64,000 nt of DNA from Blastopirellula sediminis (GTDB lineage: Bacteria > Planctomycetota > Planctomycetia > Pirellulales > Pirellulaceae). Made by a program: the position numbers and the translations under genes. Position 1 is the first letter of the stretch. Each line of letters begins with the position of its first letter. The DNA lies in the NCBI RefSeq assembly GCF_020966755.1, contig NZ_JAJKFT010000004.1, forward strand, positions 372,001 through 436,000, read 5' to 3'. Shown one piece after another: positions 37,803 through 46,224 of this stretch. The notes beneath the pieces were generated by a model. That model was not told where the DNA came from. It saw nothing but the letters and a program-made list of their open reading frames with translations, and searched no databases.

Positions 37803-38828
37803 ATGATTGAACTCAAGTCCGACCAACTCGTTTTTACGTTTCCCGAAGTTCATCCGCAGGCGAAACTGAGCATCAGTTTTCAACGGACGCTGCGCATTCC
37901 TGATGACGACAACACTTACCCGTTGCCGCCGGGGTTGGGCGAATTCCCGCTGCGGCATGTTGATGACTTCGCGGAATCGGTTTCCGCTCAATGGCTGAAG
38001 CGGGGGGGCGTCATGCTGCCGATGTATCAGTCCGAAGCGATGTGGTTGAACTTTGATTCTGAGTTTGTCGATGGGCATGACGCAGCGTACCCATTTGCCA
38101 TAAAGATCGCCGCGGGGAAGCAGTGCGCCGTCTCGGGACAGGCCTGGCAAAATGGGCTGCGCCGCGAGTCGCAAGACTACCTGGTTGTTCCGGAACAGCC
38201 TTGGTTGGATGGTTTTGTCGTCGAAAAGGGGTTGATCCGTCAGTTCGTCGCGATGCCGCTGGGAAGCGGCTATTCGGCCGAAGAGCAGATCACCGGCAAC
38301 GCCGAATATGGCGGTTTGCAGATCGCCGTCTGCCCGATGAAACGTGACGTATTTGAAAGACGTTTTCCCAAACGTCGAGAGGTGGGACGATCTCGTTCGA
38401 TAATCATGTCGGAACTCCATTGTAAGGTGGCGCCAGACATGGGCTTAGCGCCAGGGGGCATGATGCGACAAGAGGTTTACGATGACCCGTACGACTTCAC
38501 CGACTGGCAAACCGCCGTCAGCAGCCGTTGTTTCGTCCACCTCTGCAACTCGATGGTGTGGCAATCGATCACGAACTCGCCGCCGCCGCATCCGGCGCCG
38601 ACCGCGAAGAGTTACAGCCAAGCGGGGCTTCCCTGGTTCGAGTATTACGATGACTCCAAGAGCGCTCTGAATGGCTCCGGGGTTCTCGCTCAACTCCAGA
38701 GCATCGCACAGAAGAGTGCGGCGAAAGGAGAGGTTGTGCTGCCCGAAAATGCCACGGCGACGCCTGAAAAGATCGTCGAGTATCGCACAGGACTCCGCCA
38801 AGGGCAGGTGCGCGAAGGGAATTTTTAG
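37803..38828 (+). CDS. Conserved hypothetical protein partnered with XRE regulator
   Basis: A 341-residue protein that I recognise only as a conserved family of unknown function found in diverse bacteria. Its characteristic stretches are SISFQRTLRIPDDDNTYPLPPG, FPLRHVDDFAESV, RGGVMLPMYQSEAMWLNF, QDYLVVPEQPWLDGF and EEQITGNAEYGGLQIAV. It has no signal peptide or membrane helix. The C-terminal ~80 residues carry a Pro-rich linker (TNSPPPHPAPTAKSY). It is cotranscribed with the XRE regulator 45 nt upstream; this pairing recalls stress- or defence-linked two-gene units, but no activity can be named. Confidence 0.8.
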   Translation: MIELKSDQLVFTFPEVHPQAKLSISFQRTLRIPDDDNTYPLPPGLGEFPLRHVDDFAESVSAQWLKRGGVMLPMYQSEAMWLNFDSEFVDGHDAAYPFAIKIAAGKQCAVSGQAWQNGLRRESQDYLVVPEQPWLDGFVVEKGLIRQFVAMPLGSGYSAEEQITGNAEYGGLQIAVCPMKRDVFERRFPKRREVGRSRSIIMSELHCKVAPDMGLAPGGMMRQEVYDDPYDFTDWQTAVSSRCFVHLCNSMVWQSITNSPPPHPAPTAKSYSQAGLPWFEYYDDSKSALNGSGVLAQLQSIAQKSAAKGEVVLPENATATPEKIVEYRTGLRQGQVREGNF

Positions 38829-38942
38829 ACGTTCGGTGAAGCGGCGGTATCCTGGTGGATGCCGCCGTTTCGCTTTCTTGTTAGCCTGACTTGGTGACGG
38901 AAGCATCCAAGCTCCGACTGCGGCGAACGGGATTGTCGAATC

Positions 38943-39710
38943 ATGCAGACGCCGATCGTATTTATCCATGGAACCAACGCCGGGCCGTGGACCATGGCGA
39001 ACTTCGCCCACTTTTTTGCCGGGCAAGGGTACGAATGTCACTCACCCGCCTATCGCTACCATGATCCATCGCCGGCGCCGCAAGATGCGGCGCTGCTGCG
39101 GGGATTGAGCATCGCCGACTACGTGGAAGATATTGCGGCGTATGTGGAAAAGCTCGCCGCCCGGCCGATCTTGATCGGACATTCGCTCGGCGGAGTCATC
39201 GCCCAGAAACTTGCGATGCGCGATTTGGCGAGCGCGATCATATTGCTCAACGGCAGCGTTAACTGGGGAATCTTGCCGACGACCGATCACGAACGGGAGT
39301 TGGCCAAGATGTTCATGGCCGCCGGCCCGTTTTGGGAAGAGACGCTCCTTCCCGACTTTGAAACGATGCAGCGCTTTGGGCTGAACAAACTTGCTGAAGA
39401 AGAGCAGCGGCGGGTATTCCAGCAATTAGGGCCTGAGTCGGGTCAGGTCCTGTTCGAACTCTTCTTCTGGATGTTCGATCAGAACGAGACGACCAAGATC
39501 GACTATGACTCCGTCATGTGTCCGATCTTGATGGTGTCGGGTACGGACGATCTCGCCATCCCTCCGTCGACCGCGCGACAGATTGCCGCACGCCACGGCG
39601 AGCGAGTCACGTTTCACGAGGCGCCGGGCTTCGGCCACTATCTGACGATTGAACCGAACTGGAGGGAGATCGCAGAACTTTGCGCGGCGTTGATCGAGAG
39701 TTCGGTTTGA
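38943..39710 (+). CDS. Alpha/beta hydrolase
   Basis: A 255-residue alpha/beta hydrolase. The oxyanion loop is PIVFIHGTN, the nucleophile elbow GHSLGG places Ser at residue 81, the acid is expected in SGTDDLAIPP, and the base is His in GFGHYLTIEPNW near the end. No signal peptide. It resembles the soluble esterase/lipase or haloperoxidase-like group; the substrate cannot be read. It stands alone, 114 nt after the XRE partner gene. Confidence 0.88.
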   Translation: MQTPIVFIHGTNAGPWTMANFAHFFAGQGYECHSPAYRYHDPSPAPQDAALLRGLSIADYVEDIAAYVEKLAARPILIGHSLGGVIAQKLAMRDLASAIILLNGSVNWGILPTTDHERELAKMFMAAGPFWEETLLPDFETMQRFGLNKLAEEEQRRVFQQLGPESGQVLFELFFWMFDQNETTKIDYDSVMCPILMVSGTDDLAIPPSTARQIAARHGERVTFHEAPGFGHYLTIEPNWREIAELCAALIESSV

Positions 39711-39887
39711 CCTATCGCTCGCGTTTCTACGCGGCGGAGCGGCGATGTCCGGCAGTAGGATCTTGCTAACGCGTTCCACTTGGTTTTCTCCAGAGAAGGC
39801 CAGTTTTCGATGCGACAAGACCTCCTTCAGTAGCGATAATCGACGGTTCCGCCGTCGTACGTTTTCCTCGGACGAAAGAGCCCTTCG

Positions 39888-41180
39888 ATGCGAAGCACGG
39901 TTTTACAGACGCTTGGCGCCATCTCGGCAATCCTGTTGCTCGCAGTAACGGCGACCGCCGAAGACTGGCCGCATTGGCGGGGGCCGAATCGTGATGACGT
40001 CACCAGCGATCGGTCTGGCTGGTCGTCCGATGGCTGGATCAAGTCTCCGCCGGCATGGACGAAGAACGTTGATGAGGGCTCCAGTTCGCCGATCGTCGTG
40101 GGTGATCGGCTGTTTGCGATCGGGTGGAAGGCGAACAAGGATCACGTCGTCTGCCTACAGGCGTCAACCGGCAAAGAGATCTGGTCGGTCTCTTACAATT
40201 GCCCGCGATACGGTCGCCAGGCGACCGGCGATCAGGGACTCTACGGCGGGCCAACTTCGACCCCGGAGTATGATCCGGCGACCGGCTACCTTTACACGCT
40301 CAGTTGCGACGGCGATCTGAACTGTTGGGACGCAGGGGAAAAAGGAAGACAGGTTTGGAGCTTGAACCTGTACGACATCTACAAAGTTGAGCAGCGTCCG
40401 CGAATTGGACGTTCTGGTCGCCGCGACTATGGCTATACCACGGCGCCTTTGGTGCACGGCGATTGGTTGATTGTCGAAATCGGCGCGCAGGCCGGCACGC
40501 TCGCGGCGTTTGATAAACGGACCGGAAAGCAGATTTGGCTTTCCGAAGCGAAAGGTTTCGCCGGCCATGCAGGCGGTTTGGCGCCGATCGAGGTCGAAGG
40601 AGTTCCCAGCGTCGCCGCGTTCACCTTTCAGGGGCTGCTCGTCACGCGACTCGATCCTGGTCACGCGGGAGAGACGGTCGCCGAGTACGAGTGGATGACC
40701 AGTTTCGCCAACAGCATCGCCACGCCGGCGGTCTTCGACAACTACATCTTGATCACTTCCGAATACAACCGCAACGCGATTTGTAAGCTGGAAATCCGCC
40801 TCACTGGCGCCAAGAAAATCTGGGAACAGCCGCTGGCGTCGAAGATCTGCAGCCCGATCGTTCACGCAGGACACGTCTATTGGTGTTGGCAGCGGCTCTA
40901 CTGTCTCGACTTCGAAACGGGAGTGAAAGTGTGGGAAGGGGGGGACTTCGGCGATGCTGGCTCGTGCATCTTAACGGGAGACGACCGCTTGATCTTGTGG
41001 GGCGGCCGCGGAACTTTGGCCCTGACGGAAACTGCCCAAAGGTCGCCGGGCAGTTTCCGCGAACTGGCGAAGGTTGAAAACGTTTTCTCGGAGGACGTCT
41101 GGCCGCACGTCGTGTTGGCCAACGGCCAAATCTTCTGCAAAGGGAAGAGCGGCGACCTGAAGTGCTTCCGCGTTCCTTAG
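39888..41180 (+). CDS. Exported PQQ-like beta-propeller protein
   Basis: A 430-residue protein with a signal peptide (STVLQTLGAISAILLLAVTATA). The mature part starts EDWPHWRGPNRDDV, the usual opening of planctomycete PQQ-like (BamB-type) propellers. Blade signatures recur: VVCLQASTGKEIWSVSYNC, LAAFDKRTGKQIWLSEA and LYCLDFETGVKVWEGG. These proteins have no known quinone-dependent activity; BamB-like scaffolding is one possibility. Its stop overlaps the stop region of the convergent gene by 4 nt. Confidence 0.85.
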   Translation: MRSTVLQTLGAISAILLLAVTATAEDWPHWRGPNRDDVTSDRSGWSSDGWIKSPPAWTKNVDEGSSSPIVVGDRLFAIGWKANKDHVVCLQASTGKEIWSVSYNCPRYGRQATGDQGLYGGPTSTPEYDPATGYLYTLSCDGDLNCWDAGEKGRQVWSLNLYDIYKVEQRPRIGRSGRRDYGYTTAPLVHGDWLIVEIGAQAGTLAAFDKRTGKQIWLSEAKGFAGHAGGLAPIEVEGVPSVAAFTFQGLLVTRLDPGHAGETVAEYEWMTSFANSIATPAVFDNYILITSEYNRNAICKLEIRLTGAKKIWEQPLASKICSPIVHAGHVYWCWQRLYCLDFETGVKVWEGGDFGDAGSCILTGDDRLILWGGRGTLALTETAQRSPGSFRELAKVENVFSEDVWPHVVLANGQIFCKGKSGDLKCFRVP

Positions 41181-42025
41181 CGGGTCAAACCAATCGCGAG
41201 CATCCCGCCGGCGAGACTGAGGTCTTCGGTATCTCCGTCGCCGATCGTGCCGCCGCTCCAGTACTGGCCTTCAAAGGCGCCGCGAAAGTACCACTCGCCG
41301 CCCCAGCGGCCAGGGCGCGTGAACTGGGCGCCGAGTTGCAGTTCGCTGATGGTGAACGTCATGTCTTCCACCACAAAGCCATTGTCGAGTCCGTTGGCCG
41401 CGTATTGGAATGAGCTGCGCGCGGTGGCGAAGATGGCGAAGTGTTCGGTGAGGGGTCTGGTCAATTGCACTCCCAAGACCGGTCCCCAGCTATCTTCCAT
41501 CGTTTCGAAGTCGCCGAAGCTGAATTCTTGGTAGTCGGCGTATCGCAAGCCGCCGCTGATCAAACCTTGCCAATGTCCCAGCTCAAACTTGTCGTTGATT
41601 TCAAAGTCGACGACGGTGAGCTGAATGTCGCTGGTATCGAAAAAGTTGGCATTCGGATTCGACGCGTCGTAGTCGAACCAGCGGACGTTGAAGCCAAGTC
41701 CCTTTTCGCCCGTATAGCCGAGCGAGATCCGGGGCGCCGCGTGATAGTCAAAACCAGGCGCTTCCCCTTCCGATTGGAAGGGTTTAAGGAGGAGCAGTTC
41801 GGCGGCGAAGGTTACGCCGGGGCAAGTGCTGCACGGGTAACAGGGAGAAGAGCAACAAGCTCCCTGCTGAATGTCGGACGCGAGCAAGCGTTCATGCTCG
41901 GCCAAGCGAGCGTAGAGATCGTCCAATTCCGCGCGCGTGACGAACGTCGCCTCTTCCGCATTTGCATCGCGGAATCCAAATCCAACGCAGAGTAAAAACG
42001 CGATGCCAAGAATCGTGGGGCGCAT
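41177..42025 (-). CDS. Outer-membrane beta-barrel-like protein with cysteine-rich N-terminal segment
   Basis: A 282-residue exported protein; ATG 42025 starts a signal peptide (RPTILGIAFLLCVGFGF). A short coiled stretch (ELDDLYARLAEHERLLASD) and a cysteine-rich segment (ACCSSPCYPCSTCPG) precede alternating amphipathic strands such as RISLGYTGEKGLGFNVRWFDY, GLISGGLRYADYQEF and GGMLAIGLTR at the C-terminus, as in small outer-membrane barrels. Similar to planctomycete Lpg1974-like barrel proteins by layout. Function unknown. Confidence 0.7.
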   Translation of the reverse strand: MRPTILGIAFLLCVGFGFRDANAEEATFVTRAELDDLYARLAEHERLLASDIQQGACCSSPCYPCSTCPGVTFAAELLLLKPFQSEGEAPGFDYHAAPRISLGYTGEKGLGFNVRWFDYDASNPNANFFDTSDIQLTVVDFEINDKFELGHWQGLISGGLRYADYQEFSFGDFETMEDSWGPVLGVQLTRPLTEHFAIFATARSSFQYAANGLDNGFVVEDMTFTISELQLGAQFTRPGRWGGEWYFRGAFEGQYWSGGTIGDGDTEDLSLAGGMLAIGLTR

Positions 42026-42490
42026 CGGTATGGGGCTCCGAAGTCTTGCCTGAGACAGGGGGAAGCGTAACGACGTACGCATTACTTCGGTTAACCGCCG
42101 ATAGCAACGAAAGCGCAACCTGTGAGGAAAAAGCCAACGGTAGAGCTAGCCGCAGCAGAATCGATTCCACCGACAAGGTTTACCGCGGGGCGGCTTCCTC
42201 ATGGAGGACGCAGAAGCGCAATTTCATAGAGAATTGCTTCTTGTGCCCCCCCTATGCCTACGGTTTTTCACATGGTTTGTTGGAAACTTTCTGGATTTCG
42301 TCCTTCTTTACACTTGCACGTATACATGAGTTAGGTCATAACCATTAAACAATATTAACCCTTCTGTGGGTTCGTATTTATGGCGGTGAGTTTTCCTTTG
42401 GTGGTCTTTGTTCTCTGCTCGCCATTCCTTTTCTAACTCACTTGTCATTGCTATTTTGCCCCGATGCCTCTTTTCTAGGGAATCCCGTAC
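42026..42490. other. Intergenic region before DUF1559 gene
   Basis: 465 nt between divergent genes. An imperfect inverted repeat (AGAAGCGCAATT and GAATTGCTTCT) lies at about 42212-42242; the last ~170 nt are AT-rich and should hold the DUF1559 promoter. No gene is seen. Confidence 0.4.
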
Positions 42491-43534
42491 ATGCATAAGT
42501 CTCTTGCAAAGCGTTTTGGGCGACGGAAAGCCTTTACGCTGGTCGAACTGCTCGTGGTCATCGCAATTATCGGCGTTTTGATCGCTCTTTTGCTGCCGGC
42601 GGTTCAACAAGCGCGGGAAGCTGCCCGCCGTATGCAATGCTCGAACAATTTGAAGCAACTGGGGCTCTCGCTGCACAATCACCACGACACGTACCGGTAC
42701 ATGCCGGTGCTGCGAAACATTGGCGGCGGAAATCATGACCGTCGCAGCGGTTTCATCTCCCTGCTTCCGTTCCTGGAACAGAACAACACCTACGAACTGA
42801 TCCAGAACGACCTGGGAACGGCGCCTTGGAGCAGCACGACCTATTGGCAGCAATTTAACTTTGATGGTTTTCAGTGTCCGACATCGCCGCCGCCGGCCAC
42901 TTATAACGGCGGCCAAACGTGCCGACGGAATTACCACATGTGCTTGGGTGATCGCCTCCGCGATCGGGACGGCCAAATGGAGAGTACGCGTGGGATGTTC
43001 CAAAAAGGGAGCGGCGCCACCAACGTGGCCCCCAAGAACAAGATGACCTTCGCCGCCGTTACCGACGGCCTCTCGAACACGATGGCTTTTTCCGAGCGGA
43101 TTTCAATGTTCGCGAGCGCTCGCGCTGATCAAGGCGCCTTCGCCCAGATCGCGCTGACTTCTACTAGTTCGCCTTCGGATTGTACTGCCGCTCTAACGAT
43201 GACTTGGATGGGGCAAATCGAAGACTCGCGCTGGAACGACGGACGGTCGCCGTATTCGGGTTTCTTCGCCGCAGCTCCCCCGAACAGCGTCAGCTGCACC
43301 GGTGACGGCAACAGTGGAAACATCCATGATGGAAGTTATGCGCTGCCGGGCGCAAGCAGCCTGCACCCGGGCGGCGTTTTGGCGAGCCTAGGAGATGGTT
43401 CGGTTCGATTTGTCGCCGAGACCATCGATTCCGGCAACCAGGGAGCGAGCTTCAATTTCACCAGCGGAGCTTCTCCGTATGGCGTTTGGGGAGCCTTGGG
43501 AAGTCGCAATGGCGGCGAAGCGATTAGCGAATAA
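42491..43534 (+). CDS. DUF1559 prepilin-like protein
   Basis: A 347-residue member of the very large planctomycete DUF1559 (SBP_bac_10) family. The N-terminus is a type IV prepilin leader and helix ([20 protein letters not shown]) with cleavage expected before F/T, then [21 protein letters not shown], the family hallmark, and [16 protein letters not shown]. The C-terminal H-X-DG motif is in [19 protein letters not shown]. Such proteins probably form pseudopilus-like surface structures. It is followed by a terminator and then a small lipoprotein that is its usual partner. Confidence 0.93.
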   Translation: MHKSLAKRFGRRKAFTLVELLVVIAIIGVLIALLLPAVQQAREAARRMQCSNNLKQLGLSLHNHHDTYRYMPVLRNIGGGNHDRRSGFISLLPFLEQNNTYELIQNDLGTAPWSSTTYWQQFNFDGFQCPTSPPPATYNGGQTCRRNYHMCLGDRLRDRDGQMESTRGMFQKGSGATNVAPKNKMTFAAVTDGLSNTMAFSERISMFASARADQGAFAQIALTSTSSPSDCTAALTMTWMGQIEDSRWNDGRSPYSGFFAAAPPNSVSCTGDGNSGNIHDGSYALPGASSLHPGGVLASLGDGSVRFVAETIDSGNQGASFNFTSGASPYGVWGALGSRNGGEAISE

Positions 43535-43560
43535 CGCGCCTGGCGTCGAGTCATCATGCG

Positions 43561-43592
43561 AACGTCCGACCCCATCGGGTCGGACGTTTTTT
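43561..43592 (+). terminator. Rho-independent terminator after DUF1559 gene
   Basis: AACGTCCGACCC and GGGTCGGACGTT form a perfect 12-pair stem around a 4-nt loop, followed by a run of T (43587-43592). It lies 26 nt after the stop codon and before the lipoprotein gene. Confidence 0.85.
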
Positions 43593-43625
43593 CGTTCCAC
43601 GATTTAACCAACGAAGGTAAGCGGT

Positions 43626-44072
43626 ATGAGCAAGAGTCTTCAGTTGATCAACGCGGCGGCGGTTTGTCTGTTTATGATCGGATGTGGCGCCGGCAATCAG
43701 AATCCGCCTACAACTCCGGTAACCGGCAAGGTGACCTATAAAGGTGCGGCCGTGGAGGGAGCTGCGGTCAAGTTTCTTCCCAGCAACTCAGAAGCCAAAA
43801 TTGCGAACGCCACCTCCGGCGCAGACGGTACGTACGCCATCTCGACTTTCGAGCCCGGCGACGGCGCCATGGCAGGCAAATACAAGATCACCGTGCGAAA
43901 GCTCGTTAGCGTTCAGCAGGGAGTTCAACAAGACGGCGAGCACGCCGGCGAGCCAGATTATGTGAATAAGGACATGTTGCCGAAAAAATACATGTCCGTT
44001 GACGATACGCCGCTGGAGTTTGAAGTAAACGCCGGTGGCGACAACGCTTTCGATATCGAATTAAAGGACTAA
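43626..44072 (+). CDS. Lipoprotein with transthyretin-like (carboxypeptidase regulatory) domain
   Basis: A 148-residue lipoprotein. The signal is LINAAAVCLFMIGCG with the lipobox at Cys 20. The mature domain is a single transthyretin-like beta sandwich: TPVTGKVTYKGAAVEGAAVKF, SGADGTYAISTFEPGDGAM and GKYKITVRKLV. In planctomycetes this lipoprotein type typically follows a DUF1559 gene, as here. It may bind or anchor the DUF1559 structure at the membrane. Confidence 0.88.
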   Translation: MSKSLQLINAAAVCLFMIGCGAGNQNPPTTPVTGKVTYKGAAVEGAAVKFLPSNSEAKIANATSGADGTYAISTFEPGDGAMAGKYKITVRKLVSVQQGVQQDGEHAGEPDYVNKDMLPKKYMSVDDTPLEFEVNAGGDNAFDIELKD

Positions 44073-44100
44073 TGGCATATCGTTGAAAACGGTCGGGGTG

Positions 44101-44120
44101 CGCTGTCATCTGCGACAGCG
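44101..44120 (+). repeat. REP-like hairpin element, copy 3 (hairpin only)
   Basis: CGCTGTC-ATCTGC-GACAGCG keeps the loop and stem plan of the other copies with compensating C/G changes in both arms, which supports selection for the hairpin. The flanking arm of copies 1 and 4 is not conserved. Confidence 0.55.
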
Positions 44121-44151
44121 ATCTTCCGCCCGATCATCACGAAGTTGCGTA

Positions 44152-44177
44152 GGCTGGGTCGAGACCCAGCCTTTTTT
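44152..44177 (+). terminator. Rho-independent terminator / dispersed GGCTGGGTC element
   Basis: GGCTGGGTC-GA-GACCCAGCC is a perfect 9-pair stem followed by six T. It is 80 nt after the lipoprotein stop and fits as its terminator. The same string occurs in degenerate form at 33718-33739, and a part-copy (GCTCGACCCAGTC) at about 44200, so the sequence is also a dispersed repeat. The 44178-44540 stretch after it shows no gene. Confidence 0.75.
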
Positions 44178-44540
44178 GTTGGCGACGTCGTAATTGCAGG
44201 GGCTCGACCCAGTCTGACTTTCGAGGCTCTGCGGGTAGAATCCTCTACGCAATGATTTTTCGCTAGCGACTTAGTGCTTCGGGAAGCGTTGCGGTGGCCA
44301 CTATTTTTGACGGTCGCGGAATCTGGATCTGGTCGACTCGCATGAAAGTCGCGCGCACAGAGACGTCTATCTTCTCGTGTTGCGTAGCCCAGTAAGAACA
44401 ATGGGTTCCAGTGTCGTTTGTGACTTTGCTTTGCCTGAATTTCTCTCCCCTGGGAGTTTACCGCCATATAAAATTCCAGATTGAGATCTTTCTTGACCTC
44501 AACCCGTCCCCGACTGCGACTGGCGTGCAGATATGGACTT

Positions 44541-44939
44541 ATGAAGACTTCGCCTCCCAACGACCCGGAAGTAAATGCATGGCTCGCTCTGGCGGCGCAG
44601 GGAGACCAGCAGATTCTGGGAAAGTTGTTGGAGCAAGACCGGGAACGACTTCGGCGCATGGTGACGCTGCGGCTTGTCGATCGGCGAACTGGAGCGGAAC
44701 TAGCCCAACTTCGACTTGGTGAAAACGAAAGACTATATCCCCGCCGCTTTAGCCCTGACGGTTCGTCGTTGTACGTATGGGGGCAGCAAACGAACCTGCT
44801 CTACGTTTGGGATCTGCGCTTGTTGCGAGAGCGATTAGAGGAGTGCGGCTTGGATTGGGATTTGCCTCCTTACCCGCCGCCTCAAGTTCACGAAACCGGT
44901 ATGCGGAAGGTGGTTTTTGATCTTGGGCCTGGTAGATGA
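44541..44939 (+). pseudogene. Deletion chimera: ECF sigma N-terminus joined to WD40-repeat C-terminus
   Basis: The 132-residue frame has two unrelated parts. Residues ~1-50 (PEVNAWLALAAQGDQQILGK, then LLEQDRERLRRMVTLRLVDR) match the opening of planctomycete ECF sigma factors before region 2. From about residue 51 it reads TGAELAQLRLGENERLYPRR, FSPDGSSLYVWGQQTNLLYV and WDLRLLRERLEECGLDWDLP, the closing blade and tail of WD40-repeat proteins that usually follow such sigma genes in kinase operons. No sigma region 2/4 or kinase domain is left. An in-frame deletion between two adjacent genes explains it. It is unlikely to be functional as a regulator. Confidence 0.6.
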
Positions 44940-45015
44940 GTAAGTGGTTGTAAAGCGAGAGCGTCACACGCGACGGTCAATCGAGTAACAAAGCGTTCAA
45001 TTCAAGGAGATGAAA

Positions 45016-45903
45016 ATGTTCGTTTGCCGTTTTGGAGTCCGCGACGTAGTCCGTTTGTCCGTACTTGTTGCGACCGGCATGCTGAGCGTGCTCGCTTGCG
45101 ATTCCTTCGTGAAAGCGCAAGGTCAGGCGGACGCCGCGTTACTCAGCAAACTGCGGGAGACGCAGGATGGGTGGAGGCGATCCCTCGAAGAAAACAGGAG
45201 GCTAAAGCAGATCGCCGGTTTCGACGAATCGACGCCGCTCACGGAGATCGAAGCGGAACGGAAGCGACTGGTAACGCGGTTCGCAGACCCGCAGGGTGTG
45301 CCGGAGGATCAAGTAAACCTTCGTATGCTCCTCGGGTTTGTCGCGGCCAAGGCCGAAGACCTCTCCAAGCGAAACGCAGCTATGCAGGCCGATGCGGAAC
45401 AATCGGTCGCCCTGTCGAAAGCCTCCGCAGAGCGACGGAGCCAAATGGCGGCGGCGACCGGAGCGAAAGAAGAAAAGTTGCGCAATGATATCGCCGCGCT
45501 CAATCAGAAATACGCGGAGGATCGGACCGAATGGAACAAGCGGGCCGAGTCATTGGCCCAGAAGCTTGCCGAGACGCAGCGACAATATGCCGATCTCGCG
45601 GAAAAGCACGCCAAAGAGATCGCGGCGCTCCAAGCCGCCTTACAGCGTTCGGCCGAAGCGAAGGGAGGCGCCTTGAACGGGCCAGTTAAAAGGACTCTCC
45701 CCATTCGCAAATGGACCGACATGACCGGCCAATTTTCAGTCCAGGCGGAGATCGTCGGAGTGGAAAACAACGTCGTCACCTTGCAGCGAACCGACGGCAA
45801 AAGAATCCAGATTCCGATCGCCAACCTAAGTGCTGCGGATCGAGAATACATTTCTTCATTGAAAGAGCTTCCAGGCGCCGCAATTCAAAGTTCGAAAGAA
45901 TAG
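45016..45903 (+). CDS. Exported coiled-coil protein with SHD1 domain
   Basis: A 295-residue protein. AAGGAG at 45004-45009 decides the start: ATG 45010 would touch it, while ATG 45016 has a 6-nt spacer. The signal peptide is VVRLSVLVATGMLSVLACDS; the Cys could make it a lipoprotein. Residues ~40-225 form a long coiled coil (LRETQDGWRRSLEENRRLKQ; AETQRQYADLAEKHAKEIAAL). The C-terminal ~60 residues are an SHD1 (SLA1 homology 1) domain: RKWTDMTGQFSVQAEIVGVE, then LQRTDGKRIQIPIANLSAAD. SHD1 domains are frequent in planctomycete exported proteins; function not known. Confidence 0.8.
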   Translation: MFVCRFGVRDVVRLSVLVATGMLSVLACDSFVKAQGQADAALLSKLRETQDGWRRSLEENRRLKQIAGFDESTPLTEIEAERKRLVTRFADPQGVPEDQVNLRMLLGFVAAKAEDLSKRNAAMQADAEQSVALSKASAERRSQMAAATGAKEEKLRNDIAALNQKYAEDRTEWNKRAESLAQKLAETQRQYADLAEKHAKEIAALQAALQRSAEAKGGALNGPVKRTLPIRKWTDMTGQFSVQAEIVGVENNVVTLQRTDGKRIQIPIANLSAADREYISSLKELPGAAIQSSKE

Positions 45904-46224
45904 ACCGCAGGAAAGTTGTACAGTTCCTCGTTCCGAAATGACCAGGCCTTCGAATTTCCCTGAGATGAAACCTTGGGCCTAAGCGCTTTGTGCGTAGGCA
46001 ACGGCAGATTGGCGCTGTCGCACCATTCTTTTCTCCGGCGCCACTGACTGAAGGCCGGTGCGCCCAGAGGTTATACTGATCGACGGCGCTCTCCGCGCCC
46101 ACCGAAATCAACGGAGCGGGAACGACTGATCGTATCGGCTGGTTTGACCGCGAGGTTAATAGACTTGCCGCGTCCGCACTTGGACCTGGAATCTTAGCGT
46201 TCCTTGCGTGAGCGACTTACCCAC
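45904..46224. other. Intergenic region, no recognised gene
   Basis: About 320 nt between two co-oriented genes. No clear hairpin, repeat or coding signal. It should hold the promoter of the next gene. Confidence 0.35.

Noticed and set aside
41441-41995. 184-residue plus-strand frame
   Set aside because: It is antisense to the outer-membrane barrel gene, which has a signal peptide and strand pattern.
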